DNA of 64,000 nt. Origin: Nitrospirota bacterium (GTDB taxonomy: Bacteria > Nitrospirota > Thermodesulfovibrionia > Thermodesulfovibrionales > SM23-35). Each line of letters starts with the position of its first letter. Position 1 is the stretch's first letter. Positions 53,801 through 62,814 of the stretch are shown here, in pieces. Under the pieces are notes generated by a model. The model was given only the letters and a program-made list of their open reading frames with translations. It made no database searches and was not told where the DNA came from. The position numbers were made by a program, and so were the translations under genes. The stretch spans positions 103,634-167,633 of the forward strand of contig JBFMCL010000001.1 of NCBI GenBank assembly GCA_040754395.1. Reading direction: 5' to 3'.

Positions 53801-56221
53801 GGAACCGCTGCATCGGTGCTTGCATCGGGCGAGGGGAGCGGCGCAAACCTCCTGCAGGCGGTCTTTTATCCCAAGCGTTTATTCGGCACAACAGAGATAG
53901 AATGGACCGGCGCACTCCAGAACTACTGGTATTATATCGATCCCCTGCTGAACTACAGCTCCATTCGCGAGGACTCAGCAACCACCAATATCCTCGACCT
54001 GAGGACCGATTATATCATGAGCTTCTTCTTCGACACCGATAACCAAACGAAGGTGAAGCTCTTTGCTGACGCGGACGGCAACGGCATACCTGACAGTGCG
54101 ACACCGGTCCAGATAAAATACCTCGATGAGACGATCGATCCTGCAAACAGGATAAAGTATATCTGGGAAGCAGGCAGGCTGCTCTGGGACCGTGACCCCG
54201 TAACAAGAACACTCTATACCTTTGATGGAACAGGCAGGGTGCAGATCCCGAATACCACGACTCCCGTTGCTGCGGGCTCGCCGCTGATCTCGCTTCTTCA
54301 GGCTGCTGATGTGAATGAGGCAAATGCGATCATGCGGTACGTACGCGGCGAAGACACGCCCTTCAATCCTGCGATCGCCGGCTTCACCCCGACCTACAGG
54401 AACAGGACTGTTACCATCAGCGGTACCACCCGCACATGGAAGCTCGGGGACATCATCAGCTCAACGCCCAAGGTGTCTTCATGGATACCGCTGAACGTCT
54501 ATCATCTCCTCTACAACGACAGCACTTATGGGCCTTTGGGGCAGAACCCGAAGCTGAACGACCCGGTCAACAACAACCATTTCATCACGACCAGCGCCTA
54601 TAAGGGAAGGGGGATGGTCTTTGTCGGCGGAAACGACGGCATGCTCCATGCCTTCAAGCTCGGGTCTATTGAGCTTTCTGACGACAAGTTCACGAAGGCA
54701 ACCCTGACCGGTGCGAATATCGGGCAGGAGGCCTGGGCGTACATTCCCCAGAATGCCCTGCCGTACCTGAAGCATCTGGCAGATCCCAATTACTGTCATC
54801 TGTATTATGTCGATGCGGTTCCCGCAGTCTTCGATGTCAGCATCGGCGGGAACCCCGGTGACGTGAAGACCGCGAGCAGCTGGCGGACCGTGCTGGTCGG
54901 CGGCATGCGCTTCGGAGGCGCATGCAAGGACGCGGCATCAACGTACGGGGTGCAGACGCCTGCAGCCGGCCTGGGGTATTCCTCGTACTTTGCCCTCGAT
55001 ATCACAGACCCGAATAATCCGCAGGTGCTCTGGGAGTTCTCGAATGCGAACCTGACCGCTGCAGAGAAGGCAACGGGCGGACTCGGGTTCGCCACTTCAG
55101 GGCCTGCGATCCTGAGGGTCGGGGAAAAGGACAAGAACGGCAGATGGTTTGCGGTATTCGGCTCCGGCCCGACAGGCCCGATCGACACGACTGCACACCA
55201 GTTTAAGGGCTACTCGGACCAGCCGCTGAAACTCTTCATTGTAGACCTAAAAAACGGTCCTACAGGCGGGAATTTCTGGGTAGTCAATACAGGGATTCAG
55301 AATGCATTTTCCGGTTCGATGGTCGGCGCGCCGATAGACCTTGACCAGAACAATCCCGGCGGAACAGGATACTACCAGGATGACGCCATGTATTTCGGCT
55401 ACACACAGGCCGAAGAGAATCCGCTCACGGCCAACACCAAATGGACAAAGGGAGGCGTCATACGTCTCGTCACAAAGGAAAATGCAGATCCGACCCAGTG
55501 GACATGGAATAAGGTTATGGAGAATATCGGGCCGGTCACCGCGCCTGTCGCCAAACTGCAGAATTACAAGGCCGGGAATGAAAACATATGGCTGTATTTT
55601 GGCACCGGAAGGTACTTCTTCAAGATCGCTTCGGTGATTGATGACTCTGACAGCCTGAGGACAATGTACGGGATAAAAGATCCCTGTTTCAACAGCCCGT
55701 CGTATCCGCTGAAACTCGATCCGAACTGCACTGACACGCCTGCCTGGATAACCGATGCAACCGCATCCTCTTCAGCTTCCGCAGGCAACTGGAAGATCAA
55801 CCTCGACCTCTGCACAAACGCATCGGGTGCTTTGGTTGCATGCAACGATGCGAGTGTCCTGTTCAGGGCAGAGCGCGTGGTAACCCCGCCTGTCGTCTCC
55901 CCAACCGGTGCGGTCTTCTTCACTACCATTAAGCCGTCCGCAGATGTCTGCGAGTTCGGCGGCGTCTCACACCTCTGGGGCCTGAAATATGACACAGGAG
56001 GTTCGGTAAACAGGGGGCTGCTGAAAGGAACCGCGCTGATGCAGGTTTCAACAGGCAGCATTGAGGAGAAGAAACTCAGCGAGATATTCACCGAGAAGGT
56101 GGATTCAACCACTGGCGAAGGAAGAAGATCCACCGCGATTATCGGTGAAGCTTCATCAGAGCCGGTGATTCCTGTGCCGCCGAAGCCTGTCAACAGGGTG
56201 CTGCATATACGGGAGAGATGA
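50858..56221 (+). CDS. pilY1: PilY1-like type IV pilus tip/biogenesis protein with cysteine-repeat insert
   Basis: 1787 residues, much longer than the ~1,160 of Pseudomonas PilY1. Signal peptide 1-27 (ADA). A von Willebrand A-like region begins LLLMIDNSGSMFDL (MIDAS DxSGS). Residues about 295-475 are an array of cysteine units of the form C-x5-C (CTSDTDC, CNNNNQC, CSANADC, CIANSDC, CAVNTDC, CLVNTDC), with three more further on, about ten in all. The C-terminal ~750 residues form the PilY1/PilC beta-propeller with GRGMVFVGGNDGMLHAF; a calcium loop DADGNGIPD is encoded at about 54067-54093. GAGGTG lies before the ATG. It heads an operon with minor pilins and probably sits at the pilus tip for adhesion and assembly. 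Confidence 0.92.
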   Translation: MKTGSKAFLCLLCFVCIPLSILPPADAAMNDYCIVPPFVIAGVKPNLLLMIDNSGSMFDLTYIDLGTATRKPFYCYDKTYKFANHYTGYFQDTVAPPNPTNPAWYVYYEYDFTNDYFYKVSEPTWASCNVYIPGTLCINGTNLTNTSTPKTLTKFVAEGNYLNWLTSSKFDIQKHILTGGKYDTATNNLISEGRGCVGRKFIKEPIVNQSYVEGGANTGLGVTFAIKGPDHPYSETLVSPGGQTYIEIYAGDYTESNCQKAVTDIINQENKNTITNDIELCLNYDSKGKYCSLDMFTSCTSDTDCAGTPGTCAIVNDGVCTAASNGICTVSTTGTCTSNDGTCSGSKYCIGGSNAGAACNNNNQCNSGVCSKRCNGGGKDGATCNNNNDCKFKSCTTGKVGSTCSANADCDVKTCSAGLVGNLCIANSDCNTKACSAPAAKVGTACAVNTDCNSGSGTCTAGNIGAACLVNTDCAIGYKGYCQKPVTQQIKSTFGQSIHECYQYWNTGSLVGNNWWTMMTNPQGCNQIYKELYTCNGGARDAKTCVVAADCPGGTCINGPAAIRQGSPILVCGLGFVGYCAGSTDNWQTTNWYAREYATPEACVKAKFEAFCAGAQVPPVIDPTDDPSTTENFDNLPAIIGDMGIGAQLGNPIDVLTVKLNTATVPKGLMQDFQNLIHFGAMTFDAFGSYTECPANIPCSKKCATALSVCMVDADCPIGDTCVVANNLDGGYILDSGNKEGYILGRCSVTSSTTCAFDSQCPVGESCVFSVGSHSSGLINAIGNIFASTWTPFSEGFYNAIGYFAQRTDRRLNATDFITEAENAAYKKPVQYKCQKNNILLITDGMSTADLHPDVTSLVSMYNEGDGQIDTSASATCPKFAGSRNLDDLAWLAKNRNIKNFTETPAASDPELNSKTITTFVVFNGVPSTDPGECNPDTLLRETAENGCGTAAGCYQRAETPDQLKNALRQAFLTISAKAASGTAASVLASGEGSGANLLQAVFYPKRLFGTTEIEWTGALQNYWYYIDPLLNYSSIREDSATTNILDLRTDYIMSFFFDTDNQTKVKLFADADGNGIPDSATPVQIKYLDETIDPANRIKYIWEAGRLLWDRDPVTRTLYTFDGTGRVQIPNTTTPVAAGSPLISLLQAADVNEANAIMRYVRGEDTPFNPAIAGFTPTYRNRTVTISGTTRTWKLGDIISSTPKVSSWIPLNVYHLLYNDSTYGPLGQNPKLNDPVNNNHFITTSAYKGRGMVFVGGNDGMLHAFKLGSIELSDDKFTKATLTGANIGQEAWAYIPQNALPYLKHLADPNYCHLYYVDAVPAVFDVSIGGNPGDVKTASSWRTVLVGGMRFGGACKDAASTYGVQTPAAGLGYSSYFALDITDPNNPQVLWEFSNANLTAAEKATGGLGFATSGPAILRVGEKDKNGRWFAVFGSGPTGPIDTTAHQFKGYSDQPLKLFIVDLKNGPTGGNFWVVNTGIQNAFSGSMVGAPIDLDQNNPGGTGYYQDDAMYFGYTQAEENPLTANTKWTKGGVIRLVTKENADPTQWTWNKVMENIGPVTAPVAKLQNYKAGNENIWLYFGTGRYFFKIASVIDDSDSLRTMYGIKDPCFNSPSYPLKLDPNCTDTPAWITDATASSSASAGNWKINLDLCTNASGALVACNDASVLFRAERVVTPPVVSPTGAVFFTTIKPSADVCEFGGVSHLWGLKYDTGGSVNRGLLKGTALMQVSTGSIEEKKLSEIFTEKVDSTTGEGRRSTAIIGEASSEPVIPVPPKPVNRVLHIRER

Positions 56222-56751
56222 GCGTGCTGCGCGCAGAGTATAATCAACGCGGTGTCACACTGGTGGAACTGATGGTGATTGTAAGCATCATCAGTGTGCT
56301 GGTCGTTGCCCTCGGATTTTCCTACGAGGGGTGGATAGGGAACTATAAAATCGAAAGCCAGACGAGACAGCTCTACTCTGACCTTATGGATGCCCGGACC
56401 AGGGCGATCACACAGAACAGGATGCATTTTGTCGTGCTGAATGCCGGCAACTATGCGGTCTATGCAGATACGAACGACAACACTGCAGCGGACCCGGGTG
56501 CAGGCGATATTCCGCTTCCCGAATTCCGGGACCCCGGCACCCTGAACGTCAAACCGAAGAACGTAGAGTATACGCTGGGATGGACTGGGACAATACCGTT
56601 TAATACGAGGGGACTTACGACGTCTGCAGCAGAAATTACCATCCCCCTCACCCTTCCTTCCGGAACACATCCGGACTATGACTGCGTCCTTGTACACCAG
56701 TCAAGGATTCGGACAGGGCTGATGACAGGAGGTGTATGTGTATCTAAATAA
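56218..56751 (+). CDS. fimT: Prepilin-like minor pilin, FimT/GspH type
   Basis: 177 residues. The type III prepilin signal ends in RG, followed by VTLVELMVIVSIISVLVVALG with Glu at +5, cut by PilD before V. The globular part has a GspH/FimT-like pattern and an acidic loop (ADTNDNTAADPGAGD). It overlaps the pilY1 stop by four bases (ATGA), which shows a coupled operon. Confidence 0.88.
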   Translation: MSVLRAEYNQRGVTLVELMVIVSIISVLVVALGFSYEGWIGNYKIESQTRQLYSDLMDARTRAITQNRMHFVVLNAGNYAVYADTNDNTAADPGAGDIPLPEFRDPGTLNVKPKNVEYTLGWTGTIPFNTRGLTTSAAEITIPLTLPSGTHPDYDCVLVHQSRIRTGLMTGGVCVSK

Positions 56752-57166
56752 CAGGGGCGTTACCCTCATTGAGGTCATGCTCGCGCTGGTGGTGCTCCTT
56801 CTCGTCTTTGTGGGGCTGGTCCAGACCGCGTTGCTGAGCATCGACAATAACCTCCGAAATATTTATCGCGACGAAGCGGTGGCCATCGCGACAGAGCGGA
56901 TGAGCGAGCTGAAGACCATGTCGTTTGACGCACTCACCGCACTGGCAGGCACAGGTTGCCAGACAGATACAAAAGACTTCAGAAATATAAAGAACAAGCA
57001 GTTTACCACCTGTGCACGCATCGATGCGCTCGATGCGGATACCAACAGGATACGGATAACAGTAGGATGGGACCACAGACTGGAAACCGCTGCACCTCCG
57101 GTCAGCCAGGACCATCCTACCGGCAGGGAATTTGATTTCAGTATCGCATCAGTGAGGAGACGATGA
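56732..57166 (+). CDS. pilV: Minor pilin PilV
   Basis: 144 residues. Prepilin motif RG/VTLIEVMLALVVLLLVFVGLVQ with Glu5, followed by the PilV-typical helix (ERMSELKTM) and short globular domain. Its start overlaps fimT by 20 bases, and its end overlaps pilW by four bases. Confidence 0.88.
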   Translation: MYVYLNNRGVTLIEVMLALVVLLLVFVGLVQTALLSIDNNLRNIYRDEAVAIATERMSELKTMSFDALTALAGTGCQTDTKDFRNIKNKQFTTCARIDALDADTNRIRITVGWDHRLETAAPPVSQDHPTGREFDFSIASVRRR

Positions 57167-58329
57167 AAAACAGACAATCCGGATTCACGATGGTCGAACT
57201 CCTGATCACCATGGCAGTATTTGTGCTTACCATCGCTGCGGTGGCAGGCATATTTGTCCCGCTGCTCACCCAGTTCAAGCAGCAGAGCAAGATCGCAGAG
57301 ACCCAAATCGAGGGACTCGTCGGGCTCGGCATTCTGCGCCGGGACATTGAACACGCGGGCTTTGGTATTCCCTGGGAAATACAAACAGGGGTTACCTACC
57401 AGGAAGCAGCAAACGCTCCCGGCAGTACGTACAATGAGCCTACCGCCGGAGGGACAACCGCGCCGCCAAGGGCGATCCTGAGCGGAAATGACATCGCCAT
57501 TGCCGGCATTGTGAACAGGTCCGATTATCTGGTGATCAAGGCAACAAACGTTGCTCCATTCAACGCGGCAACAAAGTGGACTGATGTCCTTACCATGCCC
57601 GACGGTTCACGGAGGGTACGGGTCTGGGGTTCTGCAATCGAGGATTTGAATGCAAACGACAGGGTGATTGTGATGATACCGAGCCTCGGTGAAACCCGCC
57701 AGAGAATTCTCGTGAACGACGGAGCGACTTTTTTCACGAGGTTTAACCAGGCAGCATTCCCTGCGGCATTTGCAGCAGGAACAACAGGGGCCGTGAACCT
57801 GGTATACGGGGTTACCGACCCGGACAACACCCCCCTGAGAATGCCGTTCAACAGGGCTGATTATTTTATCAGGACGGGAAACGCTCCCCAGAGGTGTGCG
57901 CCCAACACCGGTGTCCTTGTGAAGGCAGTGCTGCGGCAGGCAGACGGGGTGTATGATGAATGGCCCCTCCTTGACTGTGTCGCAGACATGCAGTTCGTGT
58001 ACTGCATTGACAACGACAATGACGGAGACTGTGAACCGGGCGCTGCCGGCAGCACAGATTTTTATACAAACGACCTTCCGGGTCTCGGGTACGATGCCCA
58101 GCAGACAAGAACCCGGGTAAAGGAGGTAAGGGCGTTTATCCTTGCCCATGAGGGCCAGAGGGACTGGACGTATACCTTTGCCCCTCCGGTTGCGCCGAAC
58201 TCGATCACTGTCGGAGAGTTCGGGTTGGGCAGAAATTTTAATCTTGCTACATCCATAGGAACCGGGTGGCAAAATTTCCGGTGGAAAGTATTTTCCTTAG
58301 TGATACAGCCGCGGAATCTGATGAGGTGA
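57163..58329 (+). CDS. pilW: Minor pilin PilW
   Basis: 388 residues. Prepilin motif SG/FTMVELLITMAVFVLTIAAVAG with Glu5. The large globular part includes ILRRDIEHAGFGIPW, typical of PilW (LRRDLRSAG-type), and an acidic CIDNDNDGDCEPG loop that could bind calcium. The start overlaps pilV by four bases. It is part of the tip complex with PilV, PilX and PilY1. Confidence 0.9.
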   Translation: MKNRQSGFTMVELLITMAVFVLTIAAVAGIFVPLLTQFKQQSKIAETQIEGLVGLGILRRDIEHAGFGIPWEIQTGVTYQEAANAPGSTYNEPTAGGTTAPPRAILSGNDIAIAGIVNRSDYLVIKATNVAPFNAATKWTDVLTMPDGSRRVRVWGSAIEDLNANDRVIVMIPSLGETRQRILVNDGATFFTRFNQAAFPAAFAAGTTGAVNLVYGVTDPDNTPLRMPFNRADYFIRTGNAPQRCAPNTGVLVKAVLRQADGVYDEWPLLDCVADMQFVYCIDNDNDGDCEPGAAGSTDFYTNDLPGLGYDAQQTRTRVKEVRAFILAHEGQRDWTYTFAPPVAPNSITVGEFGLGRNFNLATSIGTGWQNFRWKVFSLVIQPRNLMR

Positions 58330-58337
58330 GAGCGACC

Positions 58338-59078
58338 ATGAAATATACAAACAACATAGCGCACAGAACAAAAAAGAAAAGACACTCGACCGAACATCTT
58401 TCCGGCATGCACATCCTACGGTCTGAAAAGGGCATCGCACTCGTGATGGTGCTTGTGCTTGCGCTGATCGCGCTTGCGGTGGTGTCCACCATGATATATC
58501 TCGTGATTCAGGGAACGAAGTATTCGGGATATTCAAAGAGATATACCACCGCCCTTGATGCCGGACACGGGGCTTCCGAGATTACCACCGCGCTCATCAA
58601 CAACCGGGGCAATCTGGTAATCGGCGGGCTGGGGATAAACCTCTCTCCCCAGTGTGTATGCGGGTTTGATGCGAATCCGCTTGATGATCTCTATCCTGAT
58701 CCGTCCCCGAACACCTGCCTGTGCAGGAAACTCTGCATGCCGCCCTATTCCGGGGCTATCTACAACTGGGGACAGGGGCCGGCCCCGTGTAACGCAGACG
58801 GTGCGAACATGGACCCGACCGCAAGCCCTGACATGCAGTTCGACCTCACCGGTTTTGGCACAAACTACCGGGTCACCACAAAAATCGTGGACACTACCAT
58901 TGGCGCAACTGATCTTAGCGGAGAGCAGCTTTCCTGCGGAACAGGCGTAGGCTATCAGTGCGGTTCACTGGAAGGGATCCCGACGCCATACCTGTACCGG
59001 GTAGAAATCAATTCACAGGATGCAAACCCGTTGAACGTGAGAGAAAGATCGCGCCTGTCGGTCCTTTATGCATATTAG
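58338..59078 (+). CDS. pilX: PilX-like minor pilin/assembly protein
   Basis: 246 residues. A basic leader of ~30 residues ends in EKG, then IALVMVLVLALIALAVVSTM, the PilX_N pattern (no Glu5). The mature region has cysteine clusters (CVCGFD, CLCRKLCMPP). ATG 58338 (MKYTNN) is chosen as start, with GAGGTGAG upstream; the frame is open inside pilW to 58266. It overlaps the lipoprotein by eleven bases. Confidence 0.82.
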   Translation: MKYTNNIAHRTKKKRHSTEHLSGMHILRSEKGIALVMVLVLALIALAVVSTMIYLVIQGTKYSGYSKRYTTALDAGHGASEITTALINNRGNLVIGGLGINLSPQCVCGFDANPLDDLYPDPSPNTCLCRKLCMPPYSGAIYNWGQGPAPCNADGANMDPTASPDMQFDLTGFGTNYRVTTKIVDTTIGATDLSGEQLSCGTGVGYQCGSLEGIPTPYLYRVEINSQDANPLNVRERSRLSVLYAY

Positions 59079-59835
59079 GAGACAGATAAAATACCTTGCT
59101 CCGGTAGCTCTAATGCTGCTCTGCACCGCAATGCTGTGCTGGGGATGCCGGGGGAAGGAGGAAAAACAGGCAGCGCTTCCCGTTTCACCCGGGCCAGGGC
59201 AGCAGGAATCTGTTCCTTTGCCTGCTCCTTCCGGAAGACCTTCCGGCGAATCCCCGGCAATTCCTCCTGAAGTAATGGCCGATACCCCTCCGCAGGTGAC
59301 TTCCATTAAGGTCACACCGGGAACACCAACCCTGAAAGACCCCATTAAAGCCCTAATCGGCGTATACGACAAGGAGGGGGACAACATCACCCTTGCCTAT
59401 TATTGGTACAGGAACGGTGAACTTCTCCCTGAGACATCCGACACCCTGTCCGGGGGCTTCAGGCGGGGAGACAAGATAACCCTGACTGTTGTCCCGGATG
59501 ACGGAAAAAGAAAGGGGAACCATGCCTCAGTCCTTGTAACCATCGCCAATTCACCTCCCGCGATAAAGGCATCCGCAGACACCCATGCATTCAATGGCAG
59601 GGAATACACCTACCAGGTGAAGGCAACGGACCCCGACGGTGATCCGCTTACGTATTCTCTTAAATCCGCACCGGCAGGAATGACCATTGATCCTGCGACC
59701 GGTCTGGTACGGTGGAAGATTACCCCGGACTACAGCGGGACTATCCCGTACATTGTGGCGGTTGCTGACGGCAGCGGCGGAGAAGGCTTGCTGGAGCTTT
59801 CTTTCGAAGTCAGACGAAGCCTTAAAACAAAATAA
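59068..59835 (+). CDS. Lipoprotein with cadherin/Ig-like domain
   Basis: 255 residues. Signal with lipobox LCWGC (Cys about 27), a Pro/Glu-rich linker to about residue 70, then two beta-sandwich repeats. The second has the He_PIG/cadherin-like pattern YQVKATDPDGDPLTYSLKSAP ... GMTIDPATGLVRW. It probably anchors the pilus or presents a binding domain at the outer membrane. It is the last gene of the pilus operon. Confidence 0.8.
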   Translation: MHIRRQIKYLAPVALMLLCTAMLCWGCRGKEEKQAALPVSPGPGQQESVPLPAPSGRPSGESPAIPPEVMADTPPQVTSIKVTPGTPTLKDPIKALIGVYDKEGDNITLAYYWYRNGELLPETSDTLSGGFRRGDKITLTVVPDDGKRKGNHASVLVTIANSPPAIKASADTHAFNGREYTYQVKATDPDGDPLTYSLKSAPAGMTIDPATGLVRWKITPDYSGTIPYIVAVADGSGGEGLLELSFEVRRSLKTK

Positions 59836-59880
59836 CTCCATTCTTCTGCATTCATTGCTGGCACATTCGAGTGAAAAACG

Positions 59881-60663
59881 TTACTTCTTCCTGTACATTA
59901 CCAGCAGATACGGACTCCAGTATTGTGAAGGGAATCTTCTCAGGAAGCTCATCCGGCCGGTCACACGGGTCAGGATCTTGAAAAATACCCTGATTATCCT
60001 GTTCAGCAGGGTTCTTCTTTCACATCTCCGGCAATTGTGCAGATCAAAGCCTCCCAAATAGCCCTTAAAGATCGGCTGCAGGCGATATTTTTTTTCAAGA
60101 CGTTCCCATGTATGCAGATCCATTGCACGGAGATTGTGCGTGGAAAGAATCCGCGGGGCCGTCCTTTTCAGGATGCGATGCGTAATCCCGAGGAAATTCG
60201 GCATGCCCACCATAAGAATGCCTTCCGGCCTGAGCATTTCGAGATGTTTTTCAAGGATCAGATCCAGATCATCGAAGTGCTCGACAAACCCGAATGAGTA
60301 GACAATATCAAAACGGGGAAGCGCTGAAAGGTCATCGGTCAGGATATTGTTATTGAAGACAGACGCCCTGAGCTGCAGCAGGTCGAAGTTCTCCTGCATC
60401 TTCCGGCACCCGGTCGGGGAATAGTCTATTCCGGCGATATCATAGTGAAAATTCTTTTTGAAATAGGCGAGCCACTTGCCGGGGGCGCCTCCTATTTCCA
60501 GAATCCGGAGGCTATTTCCTTTCGGCAGGTATTTGTCAAACAGCCCGATGAGATCCCTGGTCACAAACTTCATGGAGTCCCTCGTCACCTCTGCCGGGAG
60601 TTCGACCTTTTCCCAGCGACTGTCCCAGTATTCCCGTTCAGTCAGTTCCTGTCTTTCCACCAA
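59881..60663 (-). CDS. Class I SAM-dependent methyltransferase
   Basis: 260 residues. SAM motif I is LRILEIGGAPGKWLAYF (about 53-69). The following acidic residue is in IAGIDYSP, and motif post-I is in FDIVYSFGFVEHF. Similar to methyltransferases found in surface polysaccharide and LPS clusters, so an O- or C-methyl sugar transfer is likely, but the substrate is unknown. It lies at the boundary between the pilus operon and the LPS genes and faces left, 169 bases from the next gene. Confidence 0.85.
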   Translation of the reverse strand: MVERQELTEREYWDSRWEKVELPAEVTRDSMKFVTRDLIGLFDKYLPKGNSLRILEIGGAPGKWLAYFKKNFHYDIAGIDYSPTGCRKMQENFDLLQLRASVFNNNILTDDLSALPRFDIVYSFGFVEHFDDLDLILEKHLEMLRPEGILMVGMPNFLGITHRILKRTAPRILSTHNLRAMDLHTWERLEKKYRLQPIFKGYLGGFDLHNCRRCERRTLLNRIIRVFFKILTRVTGRMSFLRRFPSQYWSPYLLVMYRKK

Positions 60664-60832
60664 TCTTCCTCTTTCATGGCTCTATCGCAGCGCTACCGGA
60701 TGACCGGGCATATGCGCACCATTCTGCACCGCAGAGTATAAATAACTGACTTCTCATTATATAATAAAAAAACACTGAACGTCTTTTGGATACCATGTAT
60801 CCCTGATCAATACAAGAAATGCAGAGAAGAGC

Positions 60833-61591
60833 ATGTCCAGCGGACCACGATATTACGTAAGGGTACAAAACCCGGAACTGAATGCGATTGTCGAAAGGAG
60901 CGAATCATTCATGCTGAGGAAGCATGATGTGTCGACCACGGTCGGCATTGTGAAAGGCCGTGAACTCGGTCTGACCCCCGATGTACTCATCAAGCGGTTC
61001 AATGACCGGGGGTTTTTTGATTTTCTGATCCATACGTTCAGCAAGAGCAGGGCAAGGCGCCTTTGGGATACCAATGTAAGACTTTATCAACGGGGACTGC
61101 CTGTCCCGGAACCTGTTGCGTATACAGAGCCGCTATTGCGCGATAGGGTCTCTTTTCATCTTTCAGTTGCTGTCGAAAATGCGGAAAAGCTCAGCACACG
61201 CTACCGGGAAGGGCTTTTCAGGAACAACAGGGAACTGCTGCTGCCCCTCGCCCGGACGATCGCAGAATGGCACCTGAAAGGCGCGGTGCACGGCGACCTC
61301 AAGTGGCCGAATATCCTTGTGCAGGAAAAAGAGAACGGATATGCCTTTTTTTTCATAGACCTTGATCAGTCGAGGCTGTATTCGGCCCCGTGCACTGCGG
61401 GCATGAAAAAAGACCTGAAACGGTTCTGCCGTTTCGGCCTCGAAATGGGCGCAGAATCATGGGTCGAATCAGAATTCTTTCCCGCTTACCTGTCTTTTCT
61501 GCCTCAGGAAATCAGAAAGAAGATCGACCCGGTTCAGATCAGGAACGAAGCACGCAGGGAATGGATCAGGAAAGGAAGCAAAAAGTGGTAA
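60833..61591 (+). CDS. Lipopolysaccharide kinase, Kdo/WaaP family
   Basis: 252 residues. The kinase-like catalytic motif is VHGDLKWPNILVQ and the metal motif FFIDLDQSRLYS. The N-terminal part has DVLIKRFNDRGFFDFLI. Likely phosphorylates a core sugar, and resembles WaaY/RfaY or Kdo kinases more than WaaP. First gene of the rightward LPS-core cluster; the WaaG gene follows after 94 bases. Confidence 0.84.
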   Translation: MSSGPRYYVRVQNPELNAIVERSESFMLRKHDVSTTVGIVKGRELGLTPDVLIKRFNDRGFFDFLIHTFSKSRARRLWDTNVRLYQRGLPVPEPVAYTEPLLRDRVSFHLSVAVENAEKLSTRYREGLFRNNRELLLPLARTIAEWHLKGAVHGDLKWPNILVQEKENGYAFFFIDLDQSRLYSAPCTAGMKKDLKRFCRFGLEMGAESWVESEFFPAYLSFLPQEIRKKIDPVQIRNEARREWIRKGSKKW

Positions 61592-61685
61592 CAACGAGGA
61601 ACGGAAGACCGGTCAGGGAATTTGTCATGCACATGGAAACTTATTATCAGAAAAAGGTCGGAAATATGTGTGAACGACTCTCACG

Positions 61686-62813
61686 ATGAAACTGGCATTC
61701 TGTCTGTTTAAGTATTTCCCGTTCGGAGGGCTTCAGCGCGATTTCAGCCATATCGCGCAGGCCTGCAATGTCCGCGGGCACTCGATCCGGGTATTCACCA
61801 TGTCGTGGGAAGGCGGGATTCCCGAAGGATTTCAGGTCTCCCGCGTAACAGGACATGGCATAACCAATCACCGGCGCTGCTGGAACTTCTCAAAAAAGGT
61901 CAATGAACACCTGGGAAAAGACCCTCATGACCTGGTAATCGGATTCAATAAAATGCAGGGGCTGGATGTGTACTATGCGGCTGATCCGTGTTACAAAGCC
62001 AGAGTAATGGCCGAAAAAAGCCTGCTCTATCGGCTGGGGCCCCGTTGCCGGACATACCTTTCCATGGAAAAGGCGGTGTTTTCACCTTCTTCGGCTGCAC
62101 ATATCCTGCTCATTTCCGAGAAGGAAAAAGACAAATATATCCGGTATTACCACACACAGGAAAACCGTTTTCAAAATCTCTCGCCGGGCATTTCTGCTGA
62201 CAGGGTCCTGCCGGGAAACCCCCGTGAGGTCAGAGAAAAGGTCCGCACCGAACTGGGTGTCGGCAGGGATGAATTATTGCTTCTCATGGTCGGTTCGGGA
62301 TTCAGGACCAAGGGACTCGACCGCGCGCTTCAGGCACTGGCAGGCCTGCCGGAGACACTCAGAAGCAGGACAAGACTTTTCGTAATCGGCAAAGGGAAGG
62401 CTCAGCCGTTTGCATCGATCGCACAAAAACTGCGGGTCGACAGGCAGGTGCATTTCCTTGGCGGCCGAGACGACGTCCCGCGGTTTATGGTGAGTGCCGA
62501 TCTCCTGCTACATCCTGCATATTCAGAAAACACGGGGACCGTGCTGATTGAAGCAATGGCGTCCGGACTGCCGGTGCTTGCAACCGACATCTGCGGATAT
62601 GCCTTCCATGTGGAAAAGGCAGGCGGAGGCCTGCTGATACCGTCGCCTTTTGCACAAAAGGTACTTGACAGGCTTCTGCTGCACATGCTCACCTCCCCTG
62701 AACGCACGACATGGGCACAGAACGGCATGCACTACGTAAAAGTGAATGATTTTTTCCGCATGCCGGAAAAGGCTGCGGATATTATCGAAGCCCTGGCTTC
62801 AAAAGGAACCTGA
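61686..62813 (+). CDS. waaG: LPS core glucosyltransferase WaaG
   Basis: 375 residues, GT4. Extended identity to E. coli-type WaaG is visible: FCLFKYFPFGGLQRDFSHIAQ at the N terminus, then VIGFNKMQGLDVYYAADPCY, LLLHPAYSENTGTVLIEAMASGLPVL with the two donor-site glutamates, and AVCGYA-like DICGYAFHVE. WaaG adds the first outer-core hexose to heptose II. The waaP gene starts one base after its stop, so the pair is co-translated. Confidence 0.93.
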   Translation: MKLAFCLFKYFPFGGLQRDFSHIAQACNVRGHSIRVFTMSWEGGIPEGFQVSRVTGHGITNHRRCWNFSKKVNEHLGKDPHDLVIGFNKMQGLDVYYAADPCYKARVMAEKSLLYRLGPRCRTYLSMEKAVFSPSSAAHILLISEKEKDKYIRYYHTQENRFQNLSPGISADRVLPGNPREVREKVRTELGVGRDELLLLMVGSGFRTKGLDRALQALAGLPETLRSRTRLFVIGKGKAQPFASIAQKLRVDRQVHFLGGRDDVPRFMVSADLLLHPAYSENTGTVLIEAMASGLPVLATDICGYAFHVEKAGGGLLIPSPFAQKVLDRLLLHMLTSPERTTWAQNGMHYVKVNDFFRMPEKAADIIEALASKGT

Positions 62814-62814
62814 A

